This document shows, piece after piece, positions 19,571-28,919 of a DNA stretch of 64,000 nucleotides; within the stretch, counting starts at the first letter, position 1; each line of letters opens with the position of its first letter. The DNA lies in NCBI RefSeq assembly GCF_900110915.1, contig NZ_FOFG01000002.1:124001-188000 (forward strand), in the 5' to 3' direction. The notes beneath the pieces were generated by a model. The model was not told the DNA's origin. It did not search any database and saw only the letters and a program-made list of their open reading frames with translations. The position numbers and the translations under genes are program-made. Origin of the DNA: Faunimonas pinastri (GTDB lineage: Bacteria > Pseudomonadota > Alphaproteobacteria > Rhizobiales > Afifellaceae).

Positions 19571-21925
19571 TTGGCCAAGGCACGCAAGGGCGAAACCCCA
19601 CAGATCCTGCCCAGCCGGGAAGACATCCTGGCCTTCATCGCCCAAGCGCCGGGCAAAGTGGGCAAGCGGGAAATCGCGCGTGCCTTCGGCATCTCGGGCG
19701 GTGACAAGATCGGGCTGAAGCGCGTGCTCCGCGAGATGTCGGATGACGGCGCGATCAGCGGTCCGCGCACCAAGCTTCGCCGGCCGGGCGACCTGCCTTC
19801 CGTGACCGTCCTCATGATCGAGGCCATCGACGATCAGGGCGATCCCGTCGGCCGCCCCGTCGAGTGGGACGAGGAATGGGGCGAGGCGCCTCGCATCAGG
19901 GTCCCGGCCGATCGCGCGAAGGGCCGTGCCCGCGCCATGACCGCTCCCGGCATCGGCGACCGCGTGCTGGCCCGACTGGTGCCTGAAGATGGCGGCCAGG
20001 GCTATGTCGGCCGCGTGATCAAGATGCTTGAGCGGAAGCCGCCGGCCATGCTCGGCATTTTCCGCATGATCGACGGCCAGCGCCGCATCGTCCCCGTGGA
20101 CCGCAAGGGCACGGAATACGTCGTGCCGCCGGATGGCGACAAGGACGCCGAGGACGGCGAACTCGTCTCCGTCGAGGTGATGCGCGGCCGCAGCTTCGGC
20201 CTGCCCGCCGCGCGCGTGAAGGAGCGGATCGGCGACGTCTCCTCGGAAAAGGCGATCAGCCTGATCGCGCTGGAAGAACACGGCATTCCCTATGTCTTCC
20301 CGCAGTCGGTTCTGGACGAGGCGGAAGGCGCCGAGCCGGCGAGCATGTCGCACCGCGAGGATTGGCGCGGCCTGCCGCTGATCACCATAGACCCCGTCGA
20401 TGCGCGCGACCATGACGACGCCGTCTATGCCGAGCCCGATCCGGACAGCCCCGGCGGCTTCGTGGTGACCGTAGCCATCGCCGATGTCGCCTATTACGTC
20501 CGCCCCGACAATGCGCTCGACCGCGAAGCGGTGAAGCGCGGCAACTCCGTCTATTTCCCCGGCCGCGTCGTACCCATGCTGCCGGAGCGGATCTCCAACG
20601 ACCTCTGTTCGCTGCGCGAAGGCGAGGACCGGCCGGCCATGGCGGTCCGCATGCACTTCAACGCCGATGGCCGGAAGACCGCGCACCGCTTCCATCGCGT
20701 GATGATGCGGTCGTCTGCCAAGCTTTCCTACCAGCAGGCGCAGGCGGCGATCGAAGGCCGTACGGACGAGAAGACCGGCCCGCTGCTGGAACCCGTGCTG
20801 AAGCCCCTATGGCAAGCCTATGGTGTGCTGGCCAAGGGGCGCGACGCGCGCGAGCCGCTGGCGATCGACCTGCCGGAGCGCAAGGTGATCCTGGCCGAGA
20901 ACGGCTCGGTGGATCGCATCGTGGTGCCGCCGCGCCTGGAGGCGCACCGCCTGATCGAGGAATTCATGATCCAGGCGAACGTCGCGGCGGCGGAAACGCT
21001 GGAAGCGCGGCATGCGCCTGTGGTCTACCGCATCCACGACGAGCCCTCCTTCGAGAAGCTCGACGCGCTCCGGGACTTCCTCGGCACGCTGGACATGAGC
21101 CTGCCCAAGGCCGGCAACATCCGGCCAAGCCAGTTGAACAACATCCTCGGCCGCGTCGAGGAGACGCCGAACGCTATCCTCGTCAACGAGGTGATGCTGC
21201 GCTCGCAGAGCCAGGCCGTCTATTCCATCGAGAATATCGGCCATTTCGGCCTGAACCTGCGCCGCTACGCCCATTTCACCTCGCCGATCCGCCGCTATGC
21301 CGACCTGCTGGTCCACCGCTCGCTGATCTCCGCGCTGGGGCTCGGCGAAGGCGGCCTGCGGGCAGCGGATGAGAAGGCTCTCGACAATATCGCCGGCGAG
21401 ATCTCCACCGCCGAGCGCCGCGCCATGGCGGCCGAGCGCGACACGGTCGACCGGCTGATCGCGACCTGGCTTGCCGATCGCGTGGGCGCGACCTTCACCG
21501 GCCGCGTGCGGGGCGTCACCCGGTCGGGCCTTTTCGTCGAGCTCGCCGACAGCGGCGCCGACGGGTTCATCCCGATCTCCACCATCGGAGACGACTTCTA
21601 CGAATTCCACGAGGCGCATCATCGGCTGGTCGGGCGAAACTCCGGCGAAACGTTCCAGCTGGGCGATGCTGTCGAAGTCCGGCTGGCGGAGGCGCTGCCC
21701 TTTGCCGGCAGCCTTCGCTTCGAACTGGTCGGCGAAGGCCGGACCGGCCGCCCCTCGTCCCGCCGCAAGCCGGAGGGCAAGCGGTTCTCAGGCAAGCCGG
21801 CACGGACCCCTCCCGCGGCGGCACGCGAACCACGCAGCCGCAAGCCTAGCTCCCGCAAGCCGGGTGGCGACGACAATGGTTCCAGGAAGGGACCGCGCCC
21901 CTCCCGACGCGAGCGGGGCCGGTGA
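19571..21925 (+). CDS. rnr: Ribonuclease R
   Basis: A 3'-to-5' processive exoribonuclease that degrades structured RNA. The 784-residue protein has an N-terminal winged-helix region (residues 10-70), cold-shock domains, and the RNB catalytic domain with the acidic cluster ITIDPVDARDHDDAVY (about residues 272-287). An S1 domain (GRVRGVTRSGLFVELADSGA) and an Arg/Lys/Ser-rich tail follow. The start is TTG at 19571, supported by an AAGCGAG site and by alignment of the first residues (AKARKG). It is co-directional with topA, 14 bp away, and its stop overlaps the GTG of the DUF983 gene. Confidence 0.95.
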   Translation: MAKARKGETPQILPSREDILAFIAQAPGKVGKREIARAFGISGGDKIGLKRVLREMSDDGAISGPRTKLRRPGDLPSVTVLMIEAIDDQGDPVGRPVEWDEEWGEAPRIRVPADRAKGRARAMTAPGIGDRVLARLVPEDGGQGYVGRVIKMLERKPPAMLGIFRMIDGQRRIVPVDRKGTEYVVPPDGDKDAEDGELVSVEVMRGRSFGLPAARVKERIGDVSSEKAISLIALEEHGIPYVFPQSVLDEAEGAEPASMSHREDWRGLPLITIDPVDARDHDDAVYAEPDPDSPGGFVVTVAIADVAYYVRPDNALDREAVKRGNSVYFPGRVVPMLPERISNDLCSLREGEDRPAMAVRMHFNADGRKTAHRFHRVMMRSSAKLSYQQAQAAIEGRTDEKTGPLLEPVLKPLWQAYGVLAKGRDAREPLAIDLPERKVILAENGSVDRIVVPPRLEAHRLIEEFMIQANVAAAETLEARHAPVVYRIHDEPSFEKLDALRDFLGTLDMSLPKAGNIRPSQLNNILGRVEETPNAILVNEVMLRSQSQAVYSIENIGHFGLNLRRYAHFTSPIRRYADLLVHRSLISALGLGEGGLRAADEKALDNIAGEISTAERRAMAAERDTVDRLIATWLADRVGATFTGRVRGVTRSGLFVELADSGADGFIPISTIGDDFYEFHEAHHRLVGRNSGETFQLGDAVEVRLAEALPFAGSLRFELVGEGRTGRPSSRRKPEGKRFSGKPARTPPAAAREPRSRKPSSRKPGGDDNGSRKGPRPSRRERGR

Positions 21926-22413
21926 GTTTCATCGAGCGGGTCCCGCCGCGCGAACAGCGCAATGCCTGGGAAGCCACGCTCAAGGGCGCCAGGGGACGCT
22001 GCCCCCGCTGCGGCAAGGGCGCCCTCTTCAACGGTTATCTCAAGGTGGCCGACACCTGCCCGGTCTGCGGCGAGGAACTGTTTCACCACCGCGCCGACGA
22101 TGCGCCGCCCTACCTCACCATCACGATCGTGGGCCACATCCTTGTCGCCCTGGTGCTCTGGGTGGAGGTGGAATACTCCCCGCCGCTCTGGCTGCACCTT
22201 GCCTTGTGGTTTCCGCTCACCATCCTGCTCTCCCTCGTGATCCTTCCGATCGCCAAGGGCGCGATCGTCGGGCTGCAATGGGGATTCGGGATGCACGGCT
22301 TCGGGGATGAGACTCCGGAACCGACGGGAGATTCGGAGCTTGTCGCCCCGGCGGCCGTCGGGCCCGGTGTGAGCGCACCGCCGGATGGGTCGGGAAACAA
22401 GGATGCGTCATGA
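21922..22413 (+). CDS. DUF983 domain membrane protein
   Basis: A 163-residue protein. A zinc-ribbon-like pair CPRCGKGALF and CPVCGEELF (residues about 30-55) is followed by two membrane helices (ITIVGHILVALVLWVEV; FPLTILLSLVILPIAKGAIV) and a polar tail. This is the DUF983 layout, found next to rnr in many alphaproteobacteria; the function is unknown. The GTG start overlaps the rnr stop (GTGA), so translation is coupled. The C-terminal tail beyond residue 125 is Gly/Pro/Glu-rich and poorly conserved. After it, 22414-22600 (187 bp) shows no convincing gene. Confidence 0.88.
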   Translation: MSFIERVPPREQRNAWEATLKGARGRCPRCGKGALFNGYLKVADTCPVCGEELFHHRADDAPPYLTITIVGHILVALVLWVEVEYSPPLWLHLALWFPLTILLSLVILPIAKGAIVGLQWGFGMHGFGDETPEPTGDSELVAPAAVGPGVSAPPDGSGNKDAS

Positions 22414-22600
22414 TGCCCGTCACATCTCCGCCAATTCAGTGGAGCATTGTGAGTTGTTGAGGCGCGTGCCCGTGCCTGAGCCCTTTCCGCTTGGCAGTCA
22501 TGCCACGGGAGGGTTACCGGTCTTTCTGGAAAGGGCGGATGAAAGCCGTGGAACGATGAGTTTCAACCCGCCTCAAGTTCCGAAGCATTAGCGGTCAGGA

Positions 22601-23842
22601 ATGTCTGTGCAAGATCTCACGCGCCCGGAAGCATCGCGCGCGCTTCAAGAAACCGGATCGGAATCGGAGCAGGGCGAACGCCCCGGCGTGCATACGCGGC
22701 TAGGTCTGTCGGCCGGCGCGCTCGCGGCTATCGCTACCATCGCCGCCGTCGGCATGGCGGTCAGCCTGCTGCCGCCGCTCCTTTCGTTCACGCTGTCCGC
22801 CCGCGGCATCTCGGAGCGGACGATCGGCATCCTTGTCGGCACGATCGCCCTTTCCGCGTTGTGCGTGACGCCCTTCGTGTCGCGGATCGCGCACCGATTC
22901 GGCACGGCCTCCGTCATCGCGGCGCTGACCCCCCTGATGGCGGCCATGGTGCCGCTCGCCTATTATATCCAGAACCTGGTCCTGCTGTTTCCCATCGCCT
23001 TCATCTATGGCGGCGCGATCTGCCTCTGCTTCACGCTGTCTGAGTTCTGGATCAATGCGGCCACCCCGCCCGGACGCCGCGGGCTGGCCATGGGCATCTA
23101 TGCCTCGGTGCTGGCGATCGGCATGGCCATCGGGCCTGGCATCATCGCGATCACGGGCATCGATTCGATCACACCGTTTCTCGTCGGCAGCGGGCTGATG
23201 CTCCTGGCGACCATACCCGCCCTGCTCGCCCGCCGCGTCTCGCCCGAATTCGAGGAGGCGCCGCATCATGGCTTCACCTCCTTCATCTTCGCGGTGCCGA
23301 TCGCCACGCTGGCGGCCTTCGTGTTCGCCATGGCGGAATCCAGCAGCTTCACATTCCTGCCGCTCTGGGGCCGTCATATCGGACTTTCGGGCAGCGTCGC
23401 TCCCTTGCTCTCCTCCGCCATGACGCTGGGCAGCGTCGCGCTGCAAATCCCGCTGGGACTTTGCGCCGACCGTGTCGACCGCCGCCTCGTGCTGCTGGGG
23501 CTTGGGGTGGTCGGAATCGCCGGCATGTTCGGCGCCTGGTTCCTGTCGGATCATACGGCGCTGCTGATGGCCGTGTTGTTCATATGGGGCGGTTCCACGG
23601 CCGGTCTCTACACGGTCGGCCTCGCCTATCTGTCCTCGCATTTCGCCGGGCCGTCGCTGGCGAGCGCCAACGCCGCCTTCGTCTTCTGCTATGCGCTGGG
23701 CATGCTCACCGGCCCCTTCCTCGTGGGGGACAGCATGCAGCGCTTCCCCGGCATCGGCTTCCCGCTCGTACTCGGCATCGCCTTCGGTCTCTACTCGCTG
23801 CTGGTGCTCTGGCGGCTTGTGTTTCGGCGCAAGTTTGCTTGA
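22601..23842 (+). CDS. MFS transporter (YcaD-like)
   Basis: A 413-residue inner-membrane protein with about 12 hydrophobic segments after a polar N-terminus of 35 residues. The loop after helix two has FVSRIAHRFGT, and a second MFS signature LCADRVDRRLVLL follows helix eight. The segment FTLSEFWINAATPPGRRGLAMG resembles the YcaD/YfkF subfamily of uncharacterised carriers. The same gene stands between DUF983 and rpmG in related genomes. The ATG has a TCAGGA site close upstream. No substrate is implied by the context. Confidence 0.88.
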   Translation: MSVQDLTRPEASRALQETGSESEQGERPGVHTRLGLSAGALAAIATIAAVGMAVSLLPPLLSFTLSARGISERTIGILVGTIALSALCVTPFVSRIAHRFGTASVIAALTPLMAAMVPLAYYIQNLVLLFPIAFIYGGAICLCFTLSEFWINAATPPGRRGLAMGIYASVLAIGMAIGPGIIAITGIDSITPFLVGSGLMLLATIPALLARRVSPEFEEAPHHGFTSFIFAVPIATLAAFVFAMAESSSFTFLPLWGRHIGLSGSVAPLLSSAMTLGSVALQIPLGLCADRVDRRLVLLGLGVVGIAGMFGAWFLSDHTALLMAVLFIWGGSTAGLYTVGLAYLSSHFAGPSLASANAAFVFCYALGMLTGPFLVGDSMQRFPGIGFPLVLGIAFGLYSLLVLWRLVFRRKFA

Positions 23843-23902
23843 CTTCCGGGCCGCGAAGCGTCATTTGAGCCTCAATCCCGATTTCGACCAAGGACAAGTC
23901 CG

Positions 23903-24070
23903 ATGGCCAAGGCCGCCACTATCAAGATTCGCCTCGTCAGCGAGGAAGGCACCGGCTTCTTCTACGTGACCGAGAAGAACAGCCGCACCATGACCGACAA
24001 GATGCAGATGAAGAAGTACGATCCCGTGGCGAAGAAGCACGTGATGTTCAAGGAAGCCAAGATCAAGTAA
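23903..24070 (+). CDS. rpmG: 50S ribosomal protein L33
   Basis: A 55-residue ribosomal protein: [20 protein letters not shown], then [20 protein letters not shown], ending [12 protein letters not shown]. This is the zinc-free (C-minus) L33 form, lacking the two CxxC pairs. It is part of the 50S subunit near the E site. Its stop is followed by a strong hairpin terminator 22 bp later. It lies 60 bp after the MFS gene and probably has its own promoter in that gap. I am very sure of the identity. Confidence 0.97.
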   Translation: MAKAATIKIRLVSEEGTGFFYVTEKNSRTMTDKMQMKKYDPVAKKHVMFKEAKIK

Positions 24071-24092
24071 GCGGCTTTCCATCTCGCAGCTC

Positions 24093-24122
24093 AGGGCGCC
24101 CTCGGGCGCCTTTTCTGTTTTT
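24093..24122 (+). terminator. Intrinsic terminator of rpmG
   Basis: An 8-bp stem (AGGGCGCC / GGCGCCTT with one wobble pair) and CTCG loop is followed by a T-rich tract (TTTTCTGTTTTT). It closes the long forward run that began at pyrB. Confidence 0.85.
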
Positions 24123-24219
24123 GGGCTCCGAAGAAGCGGGAAGCGCGACGGTTCGCCCGCAGCATCACGGGATGCACGGTCGGCGAATCGACACGACTGA
24201 GCAGGTTAAGGCCGGAGGA

Positions 24220-25575
24220 TCAGGCCGCCGCTTCGACGACGCGGTTTCGACCGCCCCGCTTGGCGGAATAGAGCGCCTGGTCGGCGCGGCGGACGAGCGT
24301 TTCTATCGTATCGCCCTGCCCTAGGTGCTCCGCAACGCCGATGCTGACCGTGACCGGGATCTGGTCGCCCGTTCGCGTGGCGAAAGGTGCCCGGTCGATA
24401 TCGCGGCGAAGCCGGTCGGCGATGAAGGCGGCGACATGGGCGTCCGTTTCCGGCATCGCCACCACGAATTCCTCGCCCCCGAATCGCGCGACGAGGTCGA
24501 TGCCGCGCACGCCCTTGCGCATGCGGGTCGCGAATTCGCGCAGCACGTCATCGCCGGCGTCGTGGCCGTAGCGATCGTTGATGCCCTTGAAGAAATCGAT
24601 ATCGAAGATCAGCAGCGAAAGCGGCTTGCCCGTTTCTTCCGCGATGGCGACCATGGAGCGAAGCTGCGTGTCGAGATGCCTGCGGTTGTAGAGCCCGGTC
24701 AGCGGATCGGTGATCGACAGCTCCATCGCGCTGGACACCATATCGGTCAGCCGGTCGGAGAATTTCTTGCGGCGAAGCTGGGTCCTGACGCGGGCCCGCA
24801 TCTCGTTCGCGTCCACCGGGCGGACGATGTAATCGTTCACGCCAAGGTCCAGCGCCCGCAGAAGCCGTGCGTTCTCGTCGGGATCGGTGATCAGCAGCAC
24901 GGGCGTGTAGCGCGCGCGGTCGATCGTGCGAAACTGCGAGCAGAGGCGGAGCCCGTCGGCGCCCTCCAGCGAGAGGCTGACGACCAGCAGGTCGTAATCG
25001 TGCTCGATCGCGCGGGAGAGCGCGTCGGCCGCATCGTTGGCGCGTTCCAGCGTAAAGGCGCTGGAGAGCGCCTGCTGGATCTTCCGTGAAGAGGTCTCGC
25101 GATCGTCGACCATCAGGATGCGGCCGCCGAGATCGGCAAGGCGCATGAAATCGCGATGGTTGCCGTGCACGGAGGTGGCGCGCAGCGACAGTTCGTCGGC
25201 GACGGTCTTGAGACGCAGGAGGCTGCGGACGCGCGTCAGCAGCGCCACGTCGCCCACCGGCTTGGTCAGGAAATCGTCGGCCCCGGATTCCAGGCCCTTC
25301 ACCCGGTCCTCGATGCCGTCCAGCGCAGTCACCATGATGACGGGGACGTCCGCCGTCGCGCTTTCCTGCTTGAGCCGGCGACAGACCTCGAAGCCCGTCA
25401 TGTCGGGCATCATCACATCGAGCAGCACCAGATCCAGCCGCTCGCGCCTCGCGATCTCCAGCGCGTCGGTACCGTTCAGCGCGGTACGGACCTCGTAATA
25501 TTCCGCGCGCAGACGCGCTTCCAGCAACCGTACATTGGCCGGAACGTCATCGACGACGAGGATACGCGCGGTCAC
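24220..25575 (-). CDS. pleD: Response regulator PleD, diguanylate cyclase
   Basis: A 451-residue cytosolic protein that makes cyclic di-GMP when phosphorylated, driving the motile-to-sessile switch. The first receiver domain (1-120) carries the phospho-acceptor D53 (LLLDVMMPD). The second (about 150-270) is degenerate, with Ser at the aspartate position (LLVVSLSLEG), as expected for the PleD adaptor domain. The GGDEF domain has the active RFGGEEF motif at about residue 368. An RxxD inhibitory site (RGID) lies five residues before it, implying product inhibition. The GTG start lies 18 bp after the divK stop, so divK-pleD form one operon as in Caulobacter relatives. Confidence 0.95.
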   Translation of the reverse strand: MTARILVVDDVPANVRLLEARLRAEYYEVRTALNGTDALEIARRERLDLVLLDVMMPDMTGFEVCRRLKQESATADVPVIMVTALDGIEDRVKGLESGADDFLTKPVGDVALLTRVRSLLRLKTVADELSLRATSVHGNHRDFMRLADLGGRILMVDDRETSSRKIQQALSSAFTLERANDAADALSRAIEHDYDLLVVSLSLEGADGLRLCSQFRTIDRARYTPVLLITDPDENARLLRALDLGVNDYIVRPVDANEMRARVRTQLRRKKFSDRLTDMVSSAMELSITDPLTGLYNRRHLDTQLRSMVAIAEETGKPLSLLIFDIDFFKGINDRYGHDAGDDVLREFATRMRKGVRGIDLVARFGGEEFVVAMPETDAHVAAFIADRLRRDIDRAPFATRTGDQIPVTVSIGVAEHLGQGDTIETLVRRADQALYSAKRGGRNRVVEAAA

Positions 25576-25593
25576 CGGCTGGCTCTCGCCATG

Positions 25594-25965
25594 TCAGGGC
25601 GCACCCACAAAGGTTTTCACCGTCTCGATGAAAGTGGCAACCGAGATCGGCTTGGAGAGATAACCCTCGCAGCCGCCCTGCCGGATCCGCTCCTCGTCGC
25701 CCTTCATCGCGAAGGCGGTGACGGCGATCACCGGAATGTGGCGGATGGTTTCGTTCGCCTTGATACGGCGCGTCACTTCCAGCCCGGAGATCTCCGGCAG
25801 CTGGATATCCATGATGATCAGATCCGGATGTCGCGTTTCAAGAGCTTCAAGGGCCTCATGGCCGTTGCGCATGGGCATGGTGTCATAGCCGTGCGCGCGC
25901 AGCAGATCGTTGAAGAGCTTCATGTTGAGCTCATTGTCTTCGACGATCATGACCGTCTTCGGCAT
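25594..25965 (-). CDS. divK: Single-domain response regulator DivK
   Basis: A 123-residue receiver-only protein. The acidic pocket (E9-D10), the phospho-acceptor D53 ([10 protein letters not shown]), a conserved Thr in [10 protein letters not shown] and Lys in YLSKPIS are all present. DivK relays signals from PleC/DivJ-type kinases to DivL-CckA-CtrA, controlling asymmetric division. It is the upstream gene of the divK-pleD pair. The upstream gap to dinB (25966-26199, 234 bp) contains AT-rich elements that probably include its promoter; I could not identify an exact CtrA box. Confidence 0.95.
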   Translation of the reverse strand: MPKTVMIVEDNELNMKLFNDLLRAHGYDTMPMRNGHEALEALETRHPDLIIMDIQLPEISGLEVTRRIKANETIRHIPVIAVTAFAMKGDEERIRQGGCEGYLSKPISVATFIETVKTFVGAP

Positions 25966-26199
25966 CCGATTGCTTCCTTCGCGGCCTGGCGATCAAGGTC
26001 GATGCAAACGTTTCCGCGCAATGGTAAATTGAACCATCTCACTTAAGGAATGGCAAATGGCCTGTGCCTGGAACGGCCGTATCCGGCGCGTATCCGGAAA
26101 ATTCGGGTTTCGCCTGGGTTCGATGCGCCGACTCGTCGCGCCCGGTGCCCGGAAAGCCGCCGGCAGATGCGGCGCGGCGACGGATTGGCATTGCTGCTG

Positions 26200-27498
26200 A
26201 TGGCCGGGACCGCCCTCCTCTGCCGCTCCTGCCTGCGCCGCTCCGAAGGCGCGACGTATCGCTGCCCGGCCTGCGGCAGCCCGCGAATCGTGCGGCACGA
26301 AGAACTGTTCTCGCTCACCATCGCGCATATCGACTGCGACGCCTTCTATGCCTCCGTGGAGAAGCGCGACGATCCCTCGCTGCACGACAAGCCGCTGATC
26401 ATCGGCGGCGGCAGGCGCGGCGTGGTATCGACGGCCTGCTACAACGCCCGCACCTTCGGCGTGCACTCGGCCATGCCGATGTTCAAGGCGCTTCAGGCGT
26501 GCCCGCAGGCCGTGGTGATCAGGCCGGACATGGCGAAATATGTTGCCGTCTCGCGCGAGGTTCGCCGCCTCATGCTGGAGCTGACGCCGGCGGTCGAGCC
26601 GCTTTCCATCGACGAGGCGTTTCTGGATCTCACCGGCACGGAGCGCCTGCACAAGGCGAGCGCGGCGGAAGTGCTCGCCCGCTTGCAGAAACGGATCGAG
26701 GCGGAGATCGGGATCACTGTTTCCGTCGGGCTCAGCCATAACAAGTTTCTCGCCAAGATTGCTTCAGACCTGGACAAGCCCCGCGGGTTCGCGGTGATCG
26801 GCCGGGCGGAGACGAAGACATTTCTCGCGGAGAAGCCGGTTTCGCTGATCTGGGGCGTCGGCGCGGCCAGCCAGAAGCGACTGGCGAGCGACGGAATCAC
26901 GCGCATCGGACAGCTTCAGGTGATGGACGAATCGCTGCTGGCGAAGCGCTATGGCGCGATGGGGCTGAGGCTTGCCCGGCTGTCGCGAGGCGAGGATGTC
27001 CGCAGCATCACGCCGGACCGGGAGGCGAAGAGCATCTCCGCCGAGACGACCTTCGAGGATGACCGTATCGAAGCCGGCGAGCTTCTGCCGGTGCTGCGTG
27101 GGCTGGCGGAGAAGGTGTCCGGCCGGCTGAAGCAGCAGGAACTGGCAGGCCGCACCGTGACACTGAAGCTGAAATCGTCGGATTTCCGCCTTCGCACCCG
27201 AAGCGCGCAACTTGGTGAACCCACCCAGCTCGCCGACCGGATCTTTCGGCTGGGCCGCGACCTGCTGATGCCGGAGATCGCCGATCCGCGCGAGCGCTTC
27301 CGGCTGATCGGGATCGGCGTCAGTCATCTCACCTCGGCCGATAACGCCGATCCCGTGGACCTCCTCGACCCGGGCGCCGAGCAGCGGGCCAGGATCGAAG
27401 CCGCGATGGATAGGGTGCGCGGCCGCTTCGGCACGGACGGGATCCGGCTCGGCCTCACCCTGCCCGCCCGCAAGACCGATCGCCCGCGAGGCGGATAA
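26200..27498 (+). CDS. dinB: DNA polymerase IV with N-terminal zinc ribbon
   Basis: A Y-family translesion polymerase of about 432 residues. Catalytic acids are in [15 protein letters not shown] (D45, D47) and [11 protein letters not shown]. The palm, fingers, little-finger and C-terminal regions are complete. Before the polymerase core, residues 8-25 hold two CxxC pairs (CRSC, CPAC) that form a zinc ribbon, followed by [11 protein letters not shown]. This extension is a Rhizobiales trait. The frame is open back to 26050, but ATG 26200 gives the family N-terminus. ATG 26167 is possible. No strong ribosome-binding site decides. It is divergent from divK. Confidence 0.93.
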   Translation: MAGTALLCRSCLRRSEGATYRCPACGSPRIVRHEELFSLTIAHIDCDAFYASVEKRDDPSLHDKPLIIGGGRRGVVSTACYNARTFGVHSAMPMFKALQACPQAVVIRPDMAKYVAVSREVRRLMLELTPAVEPLSIDEAFLDLTGTERLHKASAAEVLARLQKRIEAEIGITVSVGLSHNKFLAKIASDLDKPRGFAVIGRAETKTFLAEKPVSLIWGVGAASQKRLASDGITRIGQLQVMDESLLAKRYGAMGLRLARLSRGEDVRSITPDREAKSISAETTFEDDRIEAGELLPVLRGLAEKVSGRLKQQELAGRTVTLKLKSSDFRLRTRSAQLGEPTQLADRIFRLGRDLLMPEIADPRERFRLIGIGVSHLTSADNADPVDLLDPGAEQRARIEAAMDRVRGRFGTDGIRLGLTLPARKTDRPRGG

Positions 27499-27528
27499 CC
27501 TTTTCCGAACGCCCGCCCGAACCGGACG

Positions 27529-27840
27529 CTAGTATTCGTCGCCGAGGAGCCTCGCCCGCGCCGCCATGACGGGATCCGGATGCGCCGCCTGGGCCGCAGC
27601 CACCCGCGCTTCCACAGAGACGACATTCGCCTGTGGGTTGCCGTCCGCATTCACGGCATTTATGGCGCCGGCATAGCGGCGAAAGCGATCGCGAGCTTCG
27701 TCGGCAACGGACAGATCGGCCGCGAGACAGTCGCCGCGCTGCGCGCTTTCCACCCGGAGACGCAGCCTCGTTCCCTGTTTGTCTTCAACAAGTTCTGCAT
27801 GAAGAACACGGGCGGGAGCGCCCGGCATATCGACGTCCAT
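27529..27840 (-). CDS. Small hypothetical protein
   Basis: A 103-residue acidic soluble protein. The N-terminal 35 residues look like beta strands (AELVEDKQGTRLRLRVESA), followed by a helical half rich in Ala, Arg and Asp, ending ARLLGDEY. An excellent GAGGA ribosome-binding site six bases before the ATG at 27840 argues that it is translated. It converges with dinB (30 bp apart) and lies 81 bp after eipB on the same strand, so it could be the last gene of that unit. I do not recognise a family. Confidence 0.6.
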   Translation of the reverse strand: MDVDMPGAPARVLHAELVEDKQGTRLRLRVESAQRGDCLAADLSVADEARDRFRRYAGAINAVNADGNPQANVVSVEARVAAAQAAHPDPVMAARARLLGDEY

Positions 27841-27921
27841 CGCGTCCTCGCCATTCCCTGAATGAACGCAGGGTGATTGGAGAGGACGCCGTTGTCAATC
27901 GGAGGTTGTGAATATATTCCC

Positions 27922-28782
27922 CTAGTGGTTGCAGGCGGCGGGCGGGAGCGCCTCCAGCTTTTCCAGCTTGCCGGAGAGAGAATAGTCTCCGTAATCCAGG
28001 ATCAGATCCTTGCTCACGCCATTCTCATAGAGCTTGAAGCTCGTCTGGTAGCTGGGTGTCTGCTCGCCCGGCAGCTTGGTCTTGTCGTCGGTCGTCTTCG
28101 CCTTGTCGTGGTCGAAATAGGCGACGGACACGGGCCAGAAGCGGAGCCCCTTGGTCATGTCGTCGTCCTGCCCCACCCGCGAGGCGCCGATCACGGCCGA
28201 GGCGGTGTCGGGCGCGGTCCCCGTCCCCGACCCTTCATAGGTATGGGTGGAAAAGAACTTCTGCCCGGCTTTGGCGGCGTCGACGATCGACTGCAGATGC
28301 TGGCCGGGGAAGATAACCTTGTCGCTCACGTTGATCTGCTTTGCCTCCGGCTCCTCCAGCTCGATGGAGAGCCCGTCCGGCGTCTTCTCCGCAAAGCCCT
28401 TGAGACTGTCGGTCGGCTGGTCGTCGACCAGCGTGCGCGAGGAAAAGCGGTAGGTCGCGCCGTTGCCGGGTTCGAAGCTGGTCGCCTGGAAGTCGAGCTT
28501 GCGATCGTCCTGCTCGGAGCGGCCGATCTGGACCACGAGACGCTGCGTGGTGGTGAAACCGGCGCATGAGCTGCCCTTCACCTCGTACACCATCTCGCCC
28601 GACGCACCGGTGACGCCCGCATTGGGCGCCACATGGGCGAGGTCGATCTTGTAGGTCGCCCGGTGTGGGACCGGAATGGTCGTCGGCTTCACCCCCGGCC
28701 CGGGCACGGCCTGCGCGAAAGCGGTGCCGGTCAGGATGAAAGTTGCGACGAGGGGAAGCGAAAGGCGATAAGGAGGTGTCAT
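27922..28782 (-). CDS. eipB: Periplasmic cell-envelope integrity protein EipB (DUF1849)
   Basis: A 286-residue exported protein. Residues 1-24 form a signal peptide (LVATFILTGTAFA-Q). The mature part has the DUF1849 pattern: RATYKIDLA, a Gly-rich strand, CAGFTTTQRLVV, DDRKLDFQATSFEPGNGA, and a C-terminal LDYGDYSLSG...LEALPPAACNH. In Brucella, EipB is a periplasmic beta-spiral protein that keeps the envelope intact and contains a conserved disulfide between a central Cys and one near the C-terminus. Both Cys are present here (in SSCAGF and AACNH). ATG 28782 gives the signal peptide; the frame is open to 28854. Confidence 0.9.
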   Translation of the reverse strand: MTPPYRLSLPLVATFILTGTAFAQAVPGPGVKPTTIPVPHRATYKIDLAHVAPNAGVTGASGEMVYEVKGSSCAGFTTTQRLVVQIGRSEQDDRKLDFQATSFEPGNGATYRFSSRTLVDDQPTDSLKGFAEKTPDGLSIELEEPEAKQINVSDKVIFPGQHLQSIVDAAKAGQKFFSTHTYEGSGTGTAPDTASAVIGASRVGQDDDMTKGLRFWPVSVAYFDHDKAKTTDDKTKLPGEQTPSYQTSFKLYENGVSKDLILDYGDYSLSGKLEKLEALPPAACNH

Positions 28783-28919
28783 GGGCTGAGTTTGAGTCCC
28801 GGACTGCGGCGAAAGCACGGCGCGGAGCATAGCGCAAACTTGACCCAAGGCCATTGAAGCGCGCGGCTTTCTGCGCCATGTGTCCCCGCGCTAGCGGACA
28901 AGGGCACGGAGACAGAATC

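Noticed and set aside
16359-19601. Open reverse frame of 1080 codons opposite topA and the rnr start
   Set aside because: It is an antisense shadow of topA. The amino-acid make-up (Arg, Gly, His, Ala, Asp rich) has no domain character, and topA is unmistakable on the other strand.
22385-22591. 68-codon frame between DUF983 and the MFS gene
   Set aside because: Overlaps the DUF983 end, has no ribosome-binding site and no protein-like pattern; kept only as intergenic sequence.
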